Positions 30,073 through 41,471 of a stretch of 64,000 bases of DNA are shown here, one piece after another. The notes under the pieces are model-generated. The model was not told the DNA's origin, did not search any database, and worked only from the letters and a program-made list of their open reading frames with translations. How positions within the stretch are numbered: position 1 is the stretch's first letter; every line of letters starts with the position of its first letter. The stretch comes from Henningerozyma blattae CBS 6284. Lineage: Eukaryota; Ascomycota; Saccharomycetes; Saccharomycetales; Saccharomycetaceae. The translations under genes were made by a program, and so were the position numbers. The DNA is taken from the NCBI RefSeq assembly GCF_000315915.1, contig NC_020185.1, positions 1,426,001-1,490,000 on the forward strand, read 5' to 3'.

Positions 30073-30127
30073 AACAAGAAATTTAAAGTACAATAAATTG
30101 GATTAAAAACTGTATTAACAAATAAAA

Positions 30128-30673
30128 ATGGGTTTATATGCTTCGAAGTTATTTGGTAACCTCTTTGGTAACAAGGAAATGCGTATCTTGATGGTTGGTC
30201 TTGATGGTGCTGGTAAAACTACTGTTTTATATAAACTAAAGTTGGGTGAAGTTATCACAACAATTCCAACCATTGGTTTTAATGTCGAAACTGTTCAATA
30301 TAAGAATATTTCATTTACTGTTTGGGATGTCGGTGGACAAGACAGAATCAGATCTTTGTGGAGACATTATTATAGAAACACCGAAGGTGTTATCTTCGTT
30401 GTCGATTCCAACGATAGATCTCGTATTGGTGAAGCCAGAGAAGTCATGCAAAGAATGTTAAATGAAGATGAATTAAGAAACGCTGTTTGGTTAGTTTTTG
30501 CTAACAAACAAGATTTACCAGAAGCCATGTCAGCTGCTGAAATCACCGAAAAATTAGGTTTGCATTCTATTAGAAACCGTCCATGGTTCATTCAATCTAC
30601 TTGTGCCACTTCAGGTGAAGGTTTATACGAAGGTTTAGAATGGTTAAGTACTAACTTGAAAAATCAATCATAG
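30128..30673 (+). CDS. ARF1: ADP-ribosylation factor GTPase
   Basis: Arf1 recruits COPI and adaptor coats to Golgi membranes in its GTP form. The 181 residues equal the family length. All motifs are intact: Gly2 for N-myristoylation with the amphipathic helix [12 protein letters not shown]-loop GLDGAGKTT (24-32), switch [12 protein letters not shown], switch [16 protein letters not shown] and [11 protein letters not shown]1 and ARF2 of S. cerevisiae are near identical; the NUS1 neighbour fits the ARF1 locus (YDL192W). The RPL35 gene expected next is absent. Confidence 0.97.
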   Translation: MGLYASKLFGNLFGNKEMRILMVGLDGAGKTTVLYKLKLGEVITTIPTIGFNVETVQYKNISFTVWDVGGQDRIRSLWRHYYRNTEGVIFVVDSNDRSRIGEAREVMQRMLNEDELRNAVWLVFANKQDLPEAMSAAEITEKLGLHSIRNRPWFIQSTCATSGEGLYEGLEWLSTNLKNQS

Positions 30674-31831
30674 ACTTGATTTGATTTAAATTGAACTTGC
30701 TTTTTTTTAATTTCAATTGAATTTGATCCATGATATAATATAATAAAATAACATAAAAAAAAGTTTAAATAAAAATAAAATTTACATTTCATTTGCTCAT
30801 TTCATTTAAAAAGACAAACATTCTGAAATCCTTTTTTTTTTTTTAAAAAAAAAATTTACTCTTTAAAAAAAATAAAAAAAATTAGCCTCATCCTCAAAAT
30901 AAATATATATATATATTATTATTACTACCATAATACATGAATTGATGAATCATAAATTTTAAATAAAAAGAAAAAAAATATTATTATCAAAAAATGAAGT
31001 AAAGAAATCTGTTTTATTTAATTTTCATTTTTTTCCATCCTTATTTTTTATTTTATTTTATTTTATTTCTTTATAATTCTTCAATTTCATGTATTTCATT
31101 ATTTTATTTATCTATATATTTATATATATATGTATATGTATTCATACTTATATCTATATAAACATTACCTCTTTATTTGTTGTTTATTGGACTGTATCTT
31201 TAATTGAATTTGTTTATTGATATATACAATGTTTCATTATAAATGAAATAAATCTTGTTTGTAATAGTTTCTAAAGTTATGAAATGAAATAAAAGATAAA
31301 AAATAAAACAGATTACAAGAAGAGAAAATATACTATAATATTATAAAAGTGAGAATAATAATGATGATAATAATAATGATAATAGTAAAAATAAAAAAAA
31401 ATAAATTTAAGGCGTTAGAATTAGAATTAAAAAATGAGTTTCGTATTGATGTGTAGAAAATTTTGAATGGGTAATTTTTTCTTTTATTTATTTTCCATTG
31501 CATATTAAATTGCACAGTGTATTGCATATTGGATTGCAGTTTGCAATTTGCATATGTTGATTATTTTTTTTTTGATTTATATTTTTTTGAAGTTTTTTAG
31601 TTCGTTTTTTATTATTGTTATTTATTAAATAAAATTTTTTTGACATTAATGTAAGAGAAAAGGATGATATTTAATTTCCAAGAATTGAATAAAAAAATTT
31701 TTAAATAATGAAATATTTAATTAAACAATTGTTGCATACCGATTCCTTCTTATTTATATGACTGTTGGTTATGACAATATGATTTGCTTTTTTTTTGTTT
31801 TGTTTTGTTATATTGAGAGAGGTGAGAAAGA
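30674..31831. other. ARF1-PP2A convergent intergene, no gene seen
   Basis: About 1.16 kb of very AT-rich DNA between convergent genes, with many A and T homopolymers (30831-30865), a (TA)n tract near 30903-30916 and TATTTTATTT repeats at about 31045-31068. In S. cerevisiae this interval holds RPL35A, UFD2 and RBS1; I find no remnants of them by eye. The 64-aa frame at 31333-31527 is low complexity. Confidence 0.6.
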
Positions 31832-32995
31832 TTATAAGAAATAATCTGGAGCCTTCCTTGTTACAATTGGTTCACCTGGTCTTACAGAAGGATCATATTG
31901 TAAGAATTGTCTATTATGATTTTCATCGACTTCCATAATGGCAGCTTGGTTCCCACATCTATAACAATAATTTGGAGCACTAAATATTGTCACTACGTTT
32001 TGATCATGCGACCATGCATACCCTTCCATTACCAATTGATGGGCTCTTGCAATTAAAGATAAATCATTTGTATGATTAAATTGTTCACTAATATCTTGAC
32101 CAAATGTAAAACCTGCACCTCTTGGACTTATACCCCATCCGCCTCTATCATCAGGATCAGACCATAATAAGTCACACATTGGACCTTCGTGTGGTACTTC
32201 TTGAATTCTATTTAAATCTCTGACTTGATCTACAGTTTCAATCATCGGTGACAGACCACCGTGTAAACAGAATATCTTATTATCTACCAAGGCAGTAATT
32301 GGGAAATAATCGAAAAGATCAGTAAACATCTTCCAAACATTAGCACTACCATATTTCCTTAAACATTCATCATAAAACCCATAAACTTGTGTAATTTGTC
32401 TTGATTCATGATTACCTCTTAATATTGTAATTCTATTTGGATATCTTACTTTCATACAGACTAATAAAGACACCGTTTCTACTGAATAATAACCTCTATC
32501 CACATAATCACCCATGAATAGATAATTTGTATCAGGGCAAGGGCCACCTATTTTAAATAATTCAATCAAATCATGGAATTGACCATGAACATCACCACAA
32601 ATAGTTACAGGAACATTTACTGGTTGGACATTTTCTTCAAACTGTACTACATCCACCGCCATTTTACAAAGTCTTTCCACATCATCTTCTGAAAGGATTT
32701 CACATTTGGTTAGTTTTTCTATCCAAGTATCCAATTGATTTATATTTGAATTATTTAAAACCATGGGTGTTGTTGACTTGTTATCTGCTATCCCAGAAGA
32801 TCCTGGTTTGAAATCATCACTATAATCGTTTGAGTTTGTAGCTAAAGTGATCGGGTTATTTTGTATATCATCATCATTATTATTATTATTATCATTAGAG
32901 GTATTCTGATTATTCATCCCTGAATCCAAGGTGGGAGTTAATTGATCATCATTTGCGTCTTGCATGGGTACATCCATATCAGCATCCATATCCAT
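31832..32995 (-). CDS. PPH22: PP2A catalytic subunit
   Basis: Catalytic subunit of protein phosphatase 2A, a Ser/Thr phosphatase of growth, mitosis and stress control. The 387-residue product carries the metallophosphatase motifs [19 protein letters not shown] and RGNHESRQI, and ends DYFL, whose final Leu is carboxymethylated in this family. The first ~75 residues are acidic and Asn/Asp-rich, the extension typical of yeast Pph21/Pph22 and absent from animal PP2A. The two yeast paralogues cannot be told apart by eye; neighbours NUS1-ARF1 and RPL41-MRX19 fit the PPH22 locus (YDL188C). Confidence 0.93.
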   Translation of the reverse strand: MDMDADMDVPMQDANDDQLTPTLDSGMNNQNTSNDNNNNNDDDIQNNPITLATNSNDYSDDFKPGSSGIADNKSTTPMVLNNSNINQLDTWIEKLTKCEILSEDDVERLCKMAVDVVQFEENVQPVNVPVTICGDVHGQFHDLIELFKIGGPCPDTNYLFMGDYVDRGYYSVETVSLLVCMKVRYPNRITILRGNHESRQITQVYGFYDECLRKYGSANVWKMFTDLFDYFPITALVDNKIFCLHGGLSPMIETVDQVRDLNRIQEVPHEGPMCDLLWSDPDDRGGWGISPRGAGFTFGQDISEQFNHTNDLSLIARAHQLVMEGYAWSHDQNVVTIFSAPNYCYRCGNQAAIMEVDENHNRQFLQYDPSVRPGEPIVTRKAPDYFL

Positions 32996-34189
32996 TATCG
33001 ATTATGAAGAAAAATATATATATGTGTATATATATGGATAACTTTTTTATTTGATATTTGACTTTTTTTTAAATTATCAATTTGATTGATTATGTTCTTA
33101 TTTTTCTCTTTTTAACAATTTTAGCTTATTATTAAAAATAGCAAATTCGATATTGAAAAAAAAAAAAATAATAGAAAAAAAGAAATAATATGAAAAATCA
33201 AAAAAATGAAAAAGTAATGAAATTTGAAAAAAAATAAAAAGAGAAAATTAATAAGGGGATAGGATATACGATGTTTAAAGTAAGTAGATGAAAAAAAAAA
33301 TACGTATATATATATAAAGATAATGAGAGAGAGATGGAAAATTTTTTTAATAGCACAATTGAATTCCAAATAGATGAAAGGTTATAGTATTGATTAGAAT
33401 ATGGCTAGTGTTGTTGGAATAGTATATTTTAGGTTGGTTTTTTGACTACTTTGTATAAGTTTATGGGTGTATAAGAATGTGTGTTTTTACTCGTTGACTA
33501 ATCATACATACATACTAATTGAAAGGTTATTTGTTCTAGTTTCTTTATTTTCTTTTCGATATGGAAGGAAATAAGAAAATGAAAAAAAAAAAAAAAAAGG
33601 GTAACAATGAAAAGTTAAAGGGTACGAAGAAAAATCATTGGATGTTGAAGGTAAAGAAATTATGAACGTGGAGGATGTCATGTAAAGAAAAAAAAAATAC
33701 TTCACAAGTCAATAGGGCAAGGCTAAGATGGAAGCTGTGATGTATATAATAGTAGAATATTTAATGTGGAATAGTCCAGTAATATTATCATTAATATTCG
33801 GGATTGTCTTGTGAATGCGTAATGGTACATCTATTAATCAAAAATATACAAGTCCTTATAAATGACAGCGTACTCTTCTCGCAGTAGCAATGTCAGTTGA
33901 ATATCAAAGTTAAATACATACACTTACAGAAAGTTATGTTTCACGTTGTATGTTACATAGCACGTGATCAGTGTCACCAATAAATGCCCAAAACGTCTAC
34001 ATGATCAAATATCTTCAAAATAATAAAAAAACTCTTGCAAATAAAATCATAAATTGTTAAACTATACAGGAAATCATATATATTCCATACAAAGTATAAA
34101 GCATCGTATAACAGTCTTTGAGTCTTAAACAAAAAAAAAAGAATTGGGATGGATACTAGACCTCAACAAGCTCGATTAAACTAGTTTGC
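32996..34189. other. PP2A promoter / RPL41 3' region
   Basis: About 1.2 kb, AT-rich with purine-biased tracts (about 33150-33240 and 33570-33600, AAAT/GAAA-rich). A CACGTG core lies at about 33962-33967. VMA1 and YDL186W, present here in S. cerevisiae, are absent. Frames at 33121-33369 and 33502-33705 are low-complexity Phe/Ser products and are not called. Confidence 0.55.
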
Positions 34190-34267
34190 TTATTTGGATC
34201 TAGCTCTGACCTTCCGTCTCTTTCTCTTTAGTCTTCTGACTCTCTTCTTTCTCCATTTGGCACGCAT
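34190..34267 (-). CDS. RPL41: ribosomal protein eL41
   Basis: A 25-residue, extremely basic ribosomal protein, the smallest of the 80S ribosome, sitting near the intersubunit bridge. The frame starts MRAKWRKKRVRRLKRK and ends RARSK with TAA at 34192-34190. The eL41 sequence is nearly invariant in eukaryotes and this copy matches the known pattern except Val at position 10, where Thr is usual in yeasts. It lies next to MRX19, as RPL41A does in YDL184C-YDL183C. It is far too short for routine gene finders. Confidence 0.95.
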   Translation of the reverse strand: MRAKWRKKRVRRLKRKRRKVRARSK

Positions 34268-34472
34268 TTTGTGGCAGATGAAACTTGGCTTCTTCTTTTT
34301 AAAGGGTCAAAGAGAATCAATCGATGATCAAATCTCATTCCAACACGTTCTATTTATACTCCACCGAGAATCTTTTTGGCCGAGATTTCCTTCCTTTAGG
34401 AGACGAAATTTTTCACATTGGAAATTGATAGTTAAATTTGAGGAAAATTAGAAAAATAAAATTAGGTCTAAA

Positions 34473-34485
34473 TGACGTCACGTGA
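34473..34485. promoter_or_regulatory. overlapping TGACGTCA and TCACGTGA sites upstream of RPL41
   Basis: The 13-bp element combines a perfect CRE-type palindrome (TGACGTCA, 34473-34480) with a perfect Cbf1-type palindrome (TCACGTGA, 34478-34485), sharing three bases. It is about 205 bp upstream of the RPL41 start and about 60 bp past the MRX19 stop. The factors are inferred from the cores only (Sko1/Aca1-type bZIP and Cbf1). Confidence 0.55.
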
Positions 34486-34541
34486 TGCAATCCTGTAATA
34501 TTGTGAATGGAAACTTTTGAACTACTTTAATTGTGTACAGT

Positions 34542-35471
34542 CTACTTTTTAATAAGTAGGGTTTCTTGATGGATTGCCTTTTCCAATTCTTTCTTCATCT
34601 CAGGTAATTGTAGAAACGATAATAGTTGATCGCGAGAATCTTTATCTTGTAAAAAAATCTCATGAGAAAACTCATTTATTTGTTGTTCTTTAGTATTTAT
34701 ATTCGTTTGGAAATATTTGGAATAATTGTTTATCCCTTTGAATGATACTTGAACATTGGAAGTGCCATTTATTGGATCATTTAATAATGTACCGATATGT
34801 TTTGCGCCCAAATATGCTTGGAAATTACAATAGGCACGATATGCTAGATAAAATCCAGGAATGTTGGGTACAATTGGGACCAGCACAATAGGTAAAGTAA
34901 ATTGGATCCCTAGTATACAATAAAAGATGTACCGTAAATGATATTTTGTGCCTCGTACAATTAACCGGTTCAATTGTTCTTTTACTTGATTAGCATTCAT
35001 TAATTCATTAGGATAATATATATTAATTGGTGTCACCTTCATGCTATTTTTCAACGATTCTTGTATATATTTGTTATTAGTCATCAATTTTTCTTGCCCC
35101 GTATTATATTTGATTCGTTTCAATATATAATTTTCTCTGGGGATACTTCGTAAACTATGTTCTTGCCAGGGTATCTTATCAAGAAAGAAATTCACCCACC
35201 TAACTATCTTCTTATTATAGCTCTTGGGTGAATTATTTAGTTTTAACCAATAATTACCGGCCTTGACATTCAACCAATTCTCATATTTAATGATTCGAGA
35301 TTGTTTATTTTTTACTTCCTCCGTATGTTTAAAATATACAAATGATTTGTCTCTTGTGATGGGTAAAACGATAATCTTGACAGGGTCTTTTAAATATTCT
35401 TCGACAGATACAATCGAATTCTTTGCATGTATACTTCTTCTACCAAGAACCCTACCAAATAAAGGTAACAT
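34542..35471 (-). CDS. MRX19: mitochondrial inner-membrane protein, YDL183C family
   Basis: A 309-residue protein matching the family of YDL183C/Mrx19 (about 320 aa), a mitochondrial inner-membrane protein linked to K+/H+ exchange. The N-terminus (LFGRVLGRRSIHAKNS) is basic with no acids, a presequence. A hydrophobic hairpin lies at about 180-215 (YIFYCILGIQFTLPIVLVPIVPNIPGFYLAYRAY), with a Pro-rich turn between two membrane spans. The C-terminus is soluble and charged. It is next to RPL41, as in S. cerevisiae, but is followed by CDC53, which in S. cerevisiae belongs to the other duplicated segment. Confidence 0.88.
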   Translation of the reverse strand: MLPLFGRVLGRRSIHAKNSIVSVEEYLKDPVKIIVLPITRDKSFVYFKHTEEVKNKQSRIIKYENWLNVKAGNYWLKLNNSPKSYNKKIVRWVNFFLDKIPWQEHSLRSIPRENYILKRIKYNTGQEKLMTNNKYIQESLKNSMKVTPINIYYPNELMNANQVKEQLNRLIVRGTKYHLRYIFYCILGIQFTLPIVLVPIVPNIPGFYLAYRAYCNFQAYLGAKHIGTLLNDPINGTSNVQVSFKGINNYSKYFQTNINTKEQQINEFSHEIFLQDKDSRDQLLSFLQLPEMKKELEKAIHQETLLIKK

Positions 35472-36454
35472 TGCTTAACCGTTCTATGTGAGATTCGTTT
35501 ACAATTCAAAGAATGGTATATTGTATTGTTTTATATCAAAAATTTAAGTAGCCCGTATGTGGCATTAAAACTATTTTCCTATTTGTTCTCTAATGTTGTT
35601 GTTTTTTTTCTTCTCCACATATATTAATGGAACATTCGGTGTTTTTGCCTATATAAAGTTCTATTATACATCATCATGTTTACCAGATTAAGAGGTATTG
35701 AAATTAATTAGAGTTGAGGTTAGTAAGGAGATAGAATTAATCGATAGATTGTTTAGTGTGATTGTTCAAGATGGTTTGACTGTTTTACCCTTATTTTTTA
35801 CAACCTTATATTTTAAAAGCATCTTTAAGCTCATACGTACTTACTTAAGATTGATTATACTCAAAGGTACTTGTCAAAACACGATCAGGCTTGAATACAC
35901 TTGCTAAAGTACATCTTGAACAAATTCTAGTACCATACCATTCTATCTTTCTTATATATTATCCTTTCATTAAATAGGTTCGAATTTCTTTTGTTTTTGC
36001 ATACCCGGACAGTACTTTTTTTTTTTAAAAATTCCGCATTAGAGACAAAGATCATGCATGATTCTGTTTTCCTCAAATATTAATCAATTTGAATTAAGCA
36101 GTTTTAATTAGATTTATAACAATTCAAATTAAGAATATTGAAATATAACAAGCTTGTCAGTCATCCAAATAATCCTTGAATAACAATCATCTAACCATAT
36201 TTTTGAAGACTTCAATCTTTTTTATCTTGCAACATCATTTGGTTTTTTACACTATACAATCCAATTGTGTTCTTCTATTACCAATAGATCAGCCTTTTAT
36301 TATATTAATTCCTTCATTTTTTTTTTCTATTTCTCAAAGGCATTCCCCAATTTATTCTCAAAAATTATTACTCAGTTTAAGAATTACCCCTTACTTCAGT
36401 TTTTCAGATAATCTCAATTACCTTCTCTAACGATAAATATATATTCCCCCATAA
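35472..36454. other. MRX19/CDC53 divergent intergene
   Basis: About 980 bp, AT-rich. SRF1, expected upstream of CDC53 in S. cerevisiae, is absent. A TTTGCATACCCGG near 35995-36008 and a TTCCGCATTAG near 36032 are weak site-like motifs I cannot assign. The 69-aa and 84-aa frames here have no recognisable features. Confidence 0.5.
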
Positions 36455-39022
36455 ATGTCTGAAATTTTACCACGTTCTGATGATTTGGATGCCACTTGGT
36501 CGTTTATCGAACCAGGTATTAGACAAATTTTAGGTGCGGATGATTCAAGTTCATTTTCTACTAAAAGAGTTAGTAAGATTCTTTCTCCAACAATGTATAT
36601 GGAAGTTTACACTGCCATTTATAATTATTGTGTGAATAAATCAAGATCTTCCGGCCAATTGCATCATAATAGTAATAATCATACTCATGGAATGGATAGT
36701 TCCACCATTAAACAATCTACAAACCAATCTTCAATTTTGGTTGGTAGTGAAATTTATTGTAAATTAAATGAATATTTAAAAAGTTATATTACAAGTTTTA
36801 AAAAAAATAAAGATGAATCATTTTTACAATTCTATGTTAGAAGATGGAAAAGATTTACCATTGGTGCCATTTTTTTGAATCATGCCTTTGATTATATGAA
36901 TAGATATTGGGTCCAAAAGGAAAGAAGTGATGGTAAAAGAGATATTTTTGATGTTAATACCCTATGTTTAATGACATGGAAAAAAGTTTTATTTGATCAA
37001 AATTATGAATTATTAGTTAAAGAAATTTTAGAACAAATAACAATTGAAAGAGATGGTGGGATTATTAAAAAAAATAATATTACAACTGCAATTAAGTCCT
37101 TTGTAGCTCTTGGTATAGATCCTCAGGATTTGAAAAAGTTAAATTTAAACGTTTACATTCAAAATTTTGAAAAATCTTTCCTATCAAACACAAGAGATTA
37201 TTATACTCAATATTCAAATGATTACTTATCAAATCATTCCGTTACTGAATATATCTTCCAAGCTCATGAAATTATATTAAAAGAAGAAGGTGCTATGTCA
37301 ATGTATTGGGATGATCATACAAGAAAACCTTTATCTGAAACATTAAATAGTGTATTAATTGTCGACCACGCACCAAGTTTACAAGATGAATTTTTAGTCT
37401 TATTAGATTCAAGAGATCAAGCAAAGATAACTGCATTGTATAATTTGATGCAAAGAGATTTTGTTCTATTACCTGAATTAGCCAGTAAATTTGAAACATA
37501 TGTTAAAAAAGCTGGTGAAAATGAAATATCTGAATTATTATCCATTCACAAAGCTGAACTTTTAAAGACAATGAATGATCATTCAAATCCAAATATTAAA
37601 AAACAACAACAAAATAATAATAATCATTCAATTAATCAATCATTAGCACCAAAGGATTATATTAAAAAATTAATTAAAGTTCATGATACTTTTTTCAATA
37701 TTACAAATAATTGTTTTTTAAATGATCCACTTTTCACAAAGGCCTTAGATAATGCATGTAGAGCCTTTGTTAATTCTAATGAATTTGCATTACCACAAGG
37801 CTCCCCTAGATCTGCTACTTCAAAGACTCCTGAAATGTTGGCCAAATATTGTGATCAATTATTGAAAAAATCTACCAAACCAGAAATCTTGGAAGATATG
37901 AGTGTTGATGATGTTATGATGATTTTCAAGTTTTTAACTGATAAAGATGCATTTGAATCCCATTATCGTAGATTATTTGCCAAGAGATTGATTCATGGTA
38001 CTTCTACTAGTGATACCAATGAAGAAATGATTATTCAAAGATTACAAAATGAAAATAGTATGGAATACACGGGTAAAATCACCAAGATGTTCCAAGATGT
38101 TAGAATATCCAAGATTTTGGAAGAAGATTTCGATAAAGCTGTGAAGGGCTTACCAGATTATACAAGAAATAAATTCCCATCCACACAACCATTTATATTG
38201 GCAGAAACTATGTGGCCATTTTCATATCAAAAAGTGGATTTCATATTACCAAAGGAAATTCAACCATCGCATAAGAAATTAGCAGAAATGTATCAAGATA
38301 AGCATAGTGGTAGAATTTTGAAATGGCTATGGCCATTATGTCGTGCAGAATTGAAAGCGGATATCGGTAAGCCTGGCCGTCCACCATTCCATTTCACTGT
38401 AACATTATTCCAAATGTCTATATTATTATTATTTAATGATAATGATAGAGTCACATTATCTCAAATCCATGAAGGTACTGGTTTAACAGTACAGAACATT
38501 GCTGCTGCATTGGTACCATTTATAAAATTCAAATTAATCATCCAAAATCCACCAGGTTTAGAAAATATTATTAAGCCAGAAACTCAATTTGCCATTGCAC
38601 GTCCATATAAAGCTTTAAAGACTAAAATCAATTTTGCTGGCGGTATTAAAAACGATGTTTTAAGTATATTAGATCGTAAGAATGCACAAAACCTCAATAA
38701 TTCAAACAATAATAATAATAACGATAATAATAACACTGGTAATAATATGAATTCCACAGATGATAAAGATTTAACAGAAAATGAAAAAATTGAAAAAGAA
38801 TTGGCCACAGAAAGACAAATGTTCCTTGAAGCATGTATAGTAAGAATCATGAAAGCCAAGAGGCAATTACCACATACAACGTTGGTCAATGAATGTATGG
38901 CTCAAGCTCATCAACGGTTTGTAGCAAAGATTTCTATGATCAAAAGAGCTATCGATAGTTTAATTCAAAAAGAATATTTAGAAAGATGTAATGATGGTGA
39001 ATCATATAGATATTTAGCATAA
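36455..39022 (+). CDS. CDC53: cullin scaffold of SCF ubiquitin ligases
   Basis: Cdc53 is the Cul1-type scaffold of SCF: its N-terminus binds Skp1/F-box proteins and its C-terminus binds the RING protein Hrt1 and the E2 Cdc34. The product is 855 residues (815 in S. cerevisiae). The start MSEILPRSDDLDATWSFIEPGI is the Skp1-binding cullin N-terminus; FESHYRRLFAKRLIHG opens the cullin homology domain; the winged-helix tail contains IVRIMKAKRQLPHTTLV, where Lys800 is the conserved Rub1/Nedd8 attachment site. The gene ends SYRYLA, the canonical YxYxA cullin end. An Asn/Asp insert lies near 750-770. CDC53 then LYS and RPP1B matches YDL132W-130W. Confidence 0.97.
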   Translation: MSEILPRSDDLDATWSFIEPGIRQILGADDSSSFSTKRVSKILSPTMYMEVYTAIYNYCVNKSRSSGQLHHNSNNHTHGMDSSTIKQSTNQSSILVGSEIYCKLNEYLKSYITSFKKNKDESFLQFYVRRWKRFTIGAIFLNHAFDYMNRYWVQKERSDGKRDIFDVNTLCLMTWKKVLFDQNYELLVKEILEQITIERDGGIIKKNNITTAIKSFVALGIDPQDLKKLNLNVYIQNFEKSFLSNTRDYYTQYSNDYLSNHSVTEYIFQAHEIILKEEGAMSMYWDDHTRKPLSETLNSVLIVDHAPSLQDEFLVLLDSRDQAKITALYNLMQRDFVLLPELASKFETYVKKAGENEISELLSIHKAELLKTMNDHSNPNIKKQQQNNNNHSINQSLAPKDYIKKLIKVHDTFFNITNNCFLNDPLFTKALDNACRAFVNSNEFALPQGSPRSATSKTPEMLAKYCDQLLKKSTKPEILEDMSVDDVMMIFKFLTDKDAFESHYRRLFAKRLIHGTSTSDTNEEMIIQRLQNENSMEYTGKITKMFQDVRISKILEEDFDKAVKGLPDYTRNKFPSTQPFILAETMWPFSYQKVDFILPKEIQPSHKKLAEMYQDKHSGRILKWLWPLCRAELKADIGKPGRPPFHFTVTLFQMSILLLFNDNDRVTLSQIHEGTGLTVQNIAAALVPFIKFKLIIQNPPGLENIIKPETQFAIARPYKALKTKINFAGGIKNDVLSILDRKNAQNLNNSNNNNNNDNNNTGNNMNSTDDKDLTENEKIEKELATERQMFLEACIVRIMKAKRQLPHTTLVNECMAQAHQRFVAKISMIKRAIDSLIQKEYLERCNDGESYRYLA

Positions 39023-40202
39023 TTAATTAGAAAAATATATGAAATTTTTGACCTAAAAGTATTTGAAAGGATGACCAACATCTCTCATGAAATACATAGA
39101 GTATATATAGATGACTGATTTACAAATTAGTAGGCAAATCCAAGTGCCATTTCAATGGTAAATTTGATAAATCAAATCCGTCTTTTTTAGACCAATTCTA
39201 ATTGGCTAAATTGAAAGAAATGGATTACCTGAATTTCAAGTCTTGTTTTCATAAAAATTCTAGCTTGTTAAAATGAATGACTCCCCTGAATGAACCCTCT
39301 TTTTCATCCTCCCTTTCGTAGTCATATATACATTTTAACATGTATATTATTAAACTTCAAGAATATCATTGGCTTAATGGCATGCATGGATACTAAAATA
39401 ATAAATATAATTTACTTGTCAGGTTTTTAAATTTCCTCATTTCTCAATTTCCTAATTTCCAAGAGGATATTGTTTTCCGAAGAATTTATCTTAATTAGTT
39501 TTTTTGTCACGAAATCATATATATCTGTAGATATATTCTTTTTACAAATAATACCATAGGAAATGGCTTAAAATACTCCGAAGTGGTAAGAGTCATCGTT
39601 TAAAAGAGTAGAGTGACAATAATTTGTTTCATTAGTCTGTTTAGATAAAGTTCCAGTGGAAAAACTCCAAAAAAAAAGTGCAAAAAAAGAAAATTATACA
39701 TAATAGAAATAATAAAGGTTAATTATACTATACTTATTTTGTTAAAGCATTTCTAAGCTAGTTAGGCAATATTAGTTAAAAAGAAATAGTGTAAATTTTG
39801 GTGAGGAGTTTTTTCATGATGTTTTGTGAAGTAAGCAGATGAGAATAGAGCTAGAAATAGTGTGAAGATGTTTGGAAGGAACATTTCCAATGAGTCACTC
39901 TGGGAAATTCAGATTTGGGAGATTCTATTGGCTGGAGCAAGCATCATAATGGATTGCGTCTTGTTCTTACTAGAACACACGACAAATGACAAAGCATAGG
40001 TGATGATGTAGGAAGCGATGGCATCGAGCATGATGAAATTTAATTCCTTGGGATTATAGAAGAGTTTTTATATATAAGCGTAAAGGAATCTTGATGTTGT
40101 TTGGAATAATTCGTTTCTTGCTTAAGGAAGAAAACAAAAGTGTACAACACATACATAAGTAACTAACGTTTCTTTCCACTCTCATCATTCTAAATAGTTA
40201 TA
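39023..40202. promoter_or_regulatory. homocitrate synthase promoter with Lys14- and Gcn4-type sites
   Basis: About 1.18 kb. TCCAGTGGA at 39652-39660 fits the Lys14 upstream element TCCRNYGGA. TGAGTCA at 39891-39897 is a perfect Gcn4 site, about 305 bp from the ATG. A TATA box (TATATATAAG, 40069-40078) lies about 125 bp upstream. Together they suggest induction by the lysine pathway intermediate through Lys14 and by general amino-acid control. The left half (39023-39600) is CDC53 3' DNA with nothing recognisable; a TTTTCCGAAG at about 39470-39480 is not part of a centromere. Confidence 0.6.
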
Positions 40203-41471
40203 ATGGCACCTCAACCAATTCCAGAAGATTACCAACCAGTTGTTGAATCCCGTGGTACTGTAAATAGTCCAATCTTTTCTACTCCAATAAATCAATTAAA
40301 TCCATATGGACCAAATCCAGCAGATTTTTTATCCAATGTGAATCAATTTCAATTAATTGATTCTACTTTAAGAGAAGGTGAACAATTTGCTAATGCATTT
40401 TTCAGTACTGAAAAGAAAATTGAAATTGCCAAGGCCCTTGATGAGTTTGGTGTGGATTATATTGAATTAACATCACCAGTTGCCAGTGAACAAAGTAAGA
40501 AAGATTGTGAGGCCATTTGTAAATTAGGTTTGAAAGCCAAGATATTAACACATATTAGATGTCATATGGACGACGCTCGTATTGCAGTGGAAACTGGTGT
40601 CGATGGTGTTGATGTTGTTATTGGTACTTCCAAATTTTTAAGGGAATTTTCTCATGGTAAGGATATGAATTATATTGCCAATAGTGCCGTAGAGGTGATT
40701 AATTTTGTTAAATCCAAAGGTATTGAAATCAGATTTTCTAGTGAAGATTCGTTCAGAAGTGATTTAGTGGATTTATTGAACATTTATAAGACTGTCGATA
40801 AGATTGGTGTGAATAGAATTGGTATTGCCGATACTGTTGGTTGTGCTAATCCAAGGCAAGTTTATGAATTAGTACGTACTTTGAAGAGTGTTGTTTCATG
40901 TGACATTGAATGTCATTTCCATAACGATACCGGTTGTTCTATTGCTAATGCCTATTGTGCTTTGGAAGGTGGTGCTAAATTAATCGATGTTAGTGTATTG
41001 GGTATTGGTGAGAGAAATGGTATTACCCCATTAGGTGGTTTGATGGCACGTATGATTGTAGCCGCACCAGAATATGTTAAGGACAAATATAATTTGAAGA
41101 TGTTAAGAGACATTGAGAATCTTGTTGCCGATGCTGTTGAAGTTAATATCCCATTCAATAATCCAATTACTGGGTTCTGTGCATTCACACATAAGGCAGG
41201 TATTCATGCCAAGGCTATATTGGCTAATCCATCTACATATGAAATTTTGAATCCAAATGATTTCGGTATGACAAGATATATACATTTTGCTCATAGATTG
41301 ACCGGTTGGAATGCTATCAAGAGTCGTGTAGAACAATTGAATTTGAATTTGACTGATGAACAAATTAAAGAAGTTACATCCAAGGTCAAATCGATGGCTG
41401 ATATTAGATCATTGAATATCGATGATGTCGATTCCATTATCAAGAAATACCATTCTGAAATTAAGGCTTGA
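40203..41471 (+). CDS. LYS20/LYS21: homocitrate synthase
   Basis: Condenses acetyl-CoA and 2-oxoglutarate to homocitrate, the first step of fungal lysine biosynthesis. The 422-residue TIM-barrel enzyme carries [19 protein letters not shown] (the metal and substrate signature with DSTLREGEQ), [25 protein letters not shown] (metal-binding His-x-His) and the glycine-rich [13 protein letters not shown] loop. Lysine feedback residues in the lid cannot be judged by eye. LYS20 and LYS21 are duplicated-genome paralogues; this single gene sits between CDC53 and RPP1B, the LYS21 position (YDL131W). The promoter has Gcn4 and Lys14-like sites. Confidence 0.95.
   Translation: MAPQPIPEDYQPVVESRGTVNSPIFSTPINQLNPYGPNPADFLSNVNQFQLIDSTLREGEQFANAFFSTEKKIEIAKALDEFGVDYIELTSPVASEQSKKDCEAICKLGLKAKILTHIRCHMDDARIAVETGVDGVDVVIGTSKFLREFSHGKDMNYIANSAVEVINFVKSKGIEIRFSSEDSFRSDLVDLLNIYKTVDKIGVNRIGIADTVGCANPRQVYELVRTLKSVVSCDIECHFHNDTGCSIANAYCALEGGAKLIDVSVLGIGERNGITPLGGLMARMIVAAPEYVKDKYNLKMLRDIENLVADAVEVNIPFNNPITGFCAFTHKAGIHAKAILANPSTYEILNPNDFGMTRYIHFAHRLTGWNAIKSRVEQLNLNLTDEQIKEVTSKVKSMADIRSLNIDDVDSIIKKYHSEIKA

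Larger units (their letters stand above)
28682..30127. promoter_or_regulatory. NUS1-ARF1 intergene with Reb1 pair, C-rich tract and possible 5'UTR intron
   Basis: An unusually long 1.45 kb region. It starts with a C-rich tract (28710-28737) and a (TA)n run (about 28876-28901). Two opposed Reb1-type sites follow: TTACCCG at 28919-28925 and CGGGTAA at 28955-28961. A CGTCGC/GCGACG inverted pair lies at 28962-28985. These promoter-like elements are about 1.2 kb from the ARF1 ATG, which is far for yeast. A GTATGT at 29302 and TACTAAC at 30014-30020 would allow a 5'UTR intron. The frames at 28792-29118 and 29475-29675 look spurious. Confidence 0.55.

Noticed and set aside
33409..33800. TGTTGGAATAG at about 33411, like the start of a Ty1-type LTR
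   Set aside because: The similarity ends after about a dozen bases; no matching LTR end, target duplication or internal Ty sequence follows within 400 bp.
39470..39500. TGTTTTCCGAAG resembling the core of a centromere CDEIII
   Set aside because: The rest of CDEIII does not match, there is no CDEI box at the right distance, and no ~80-bp nearly pure AT stretch lies beside it.
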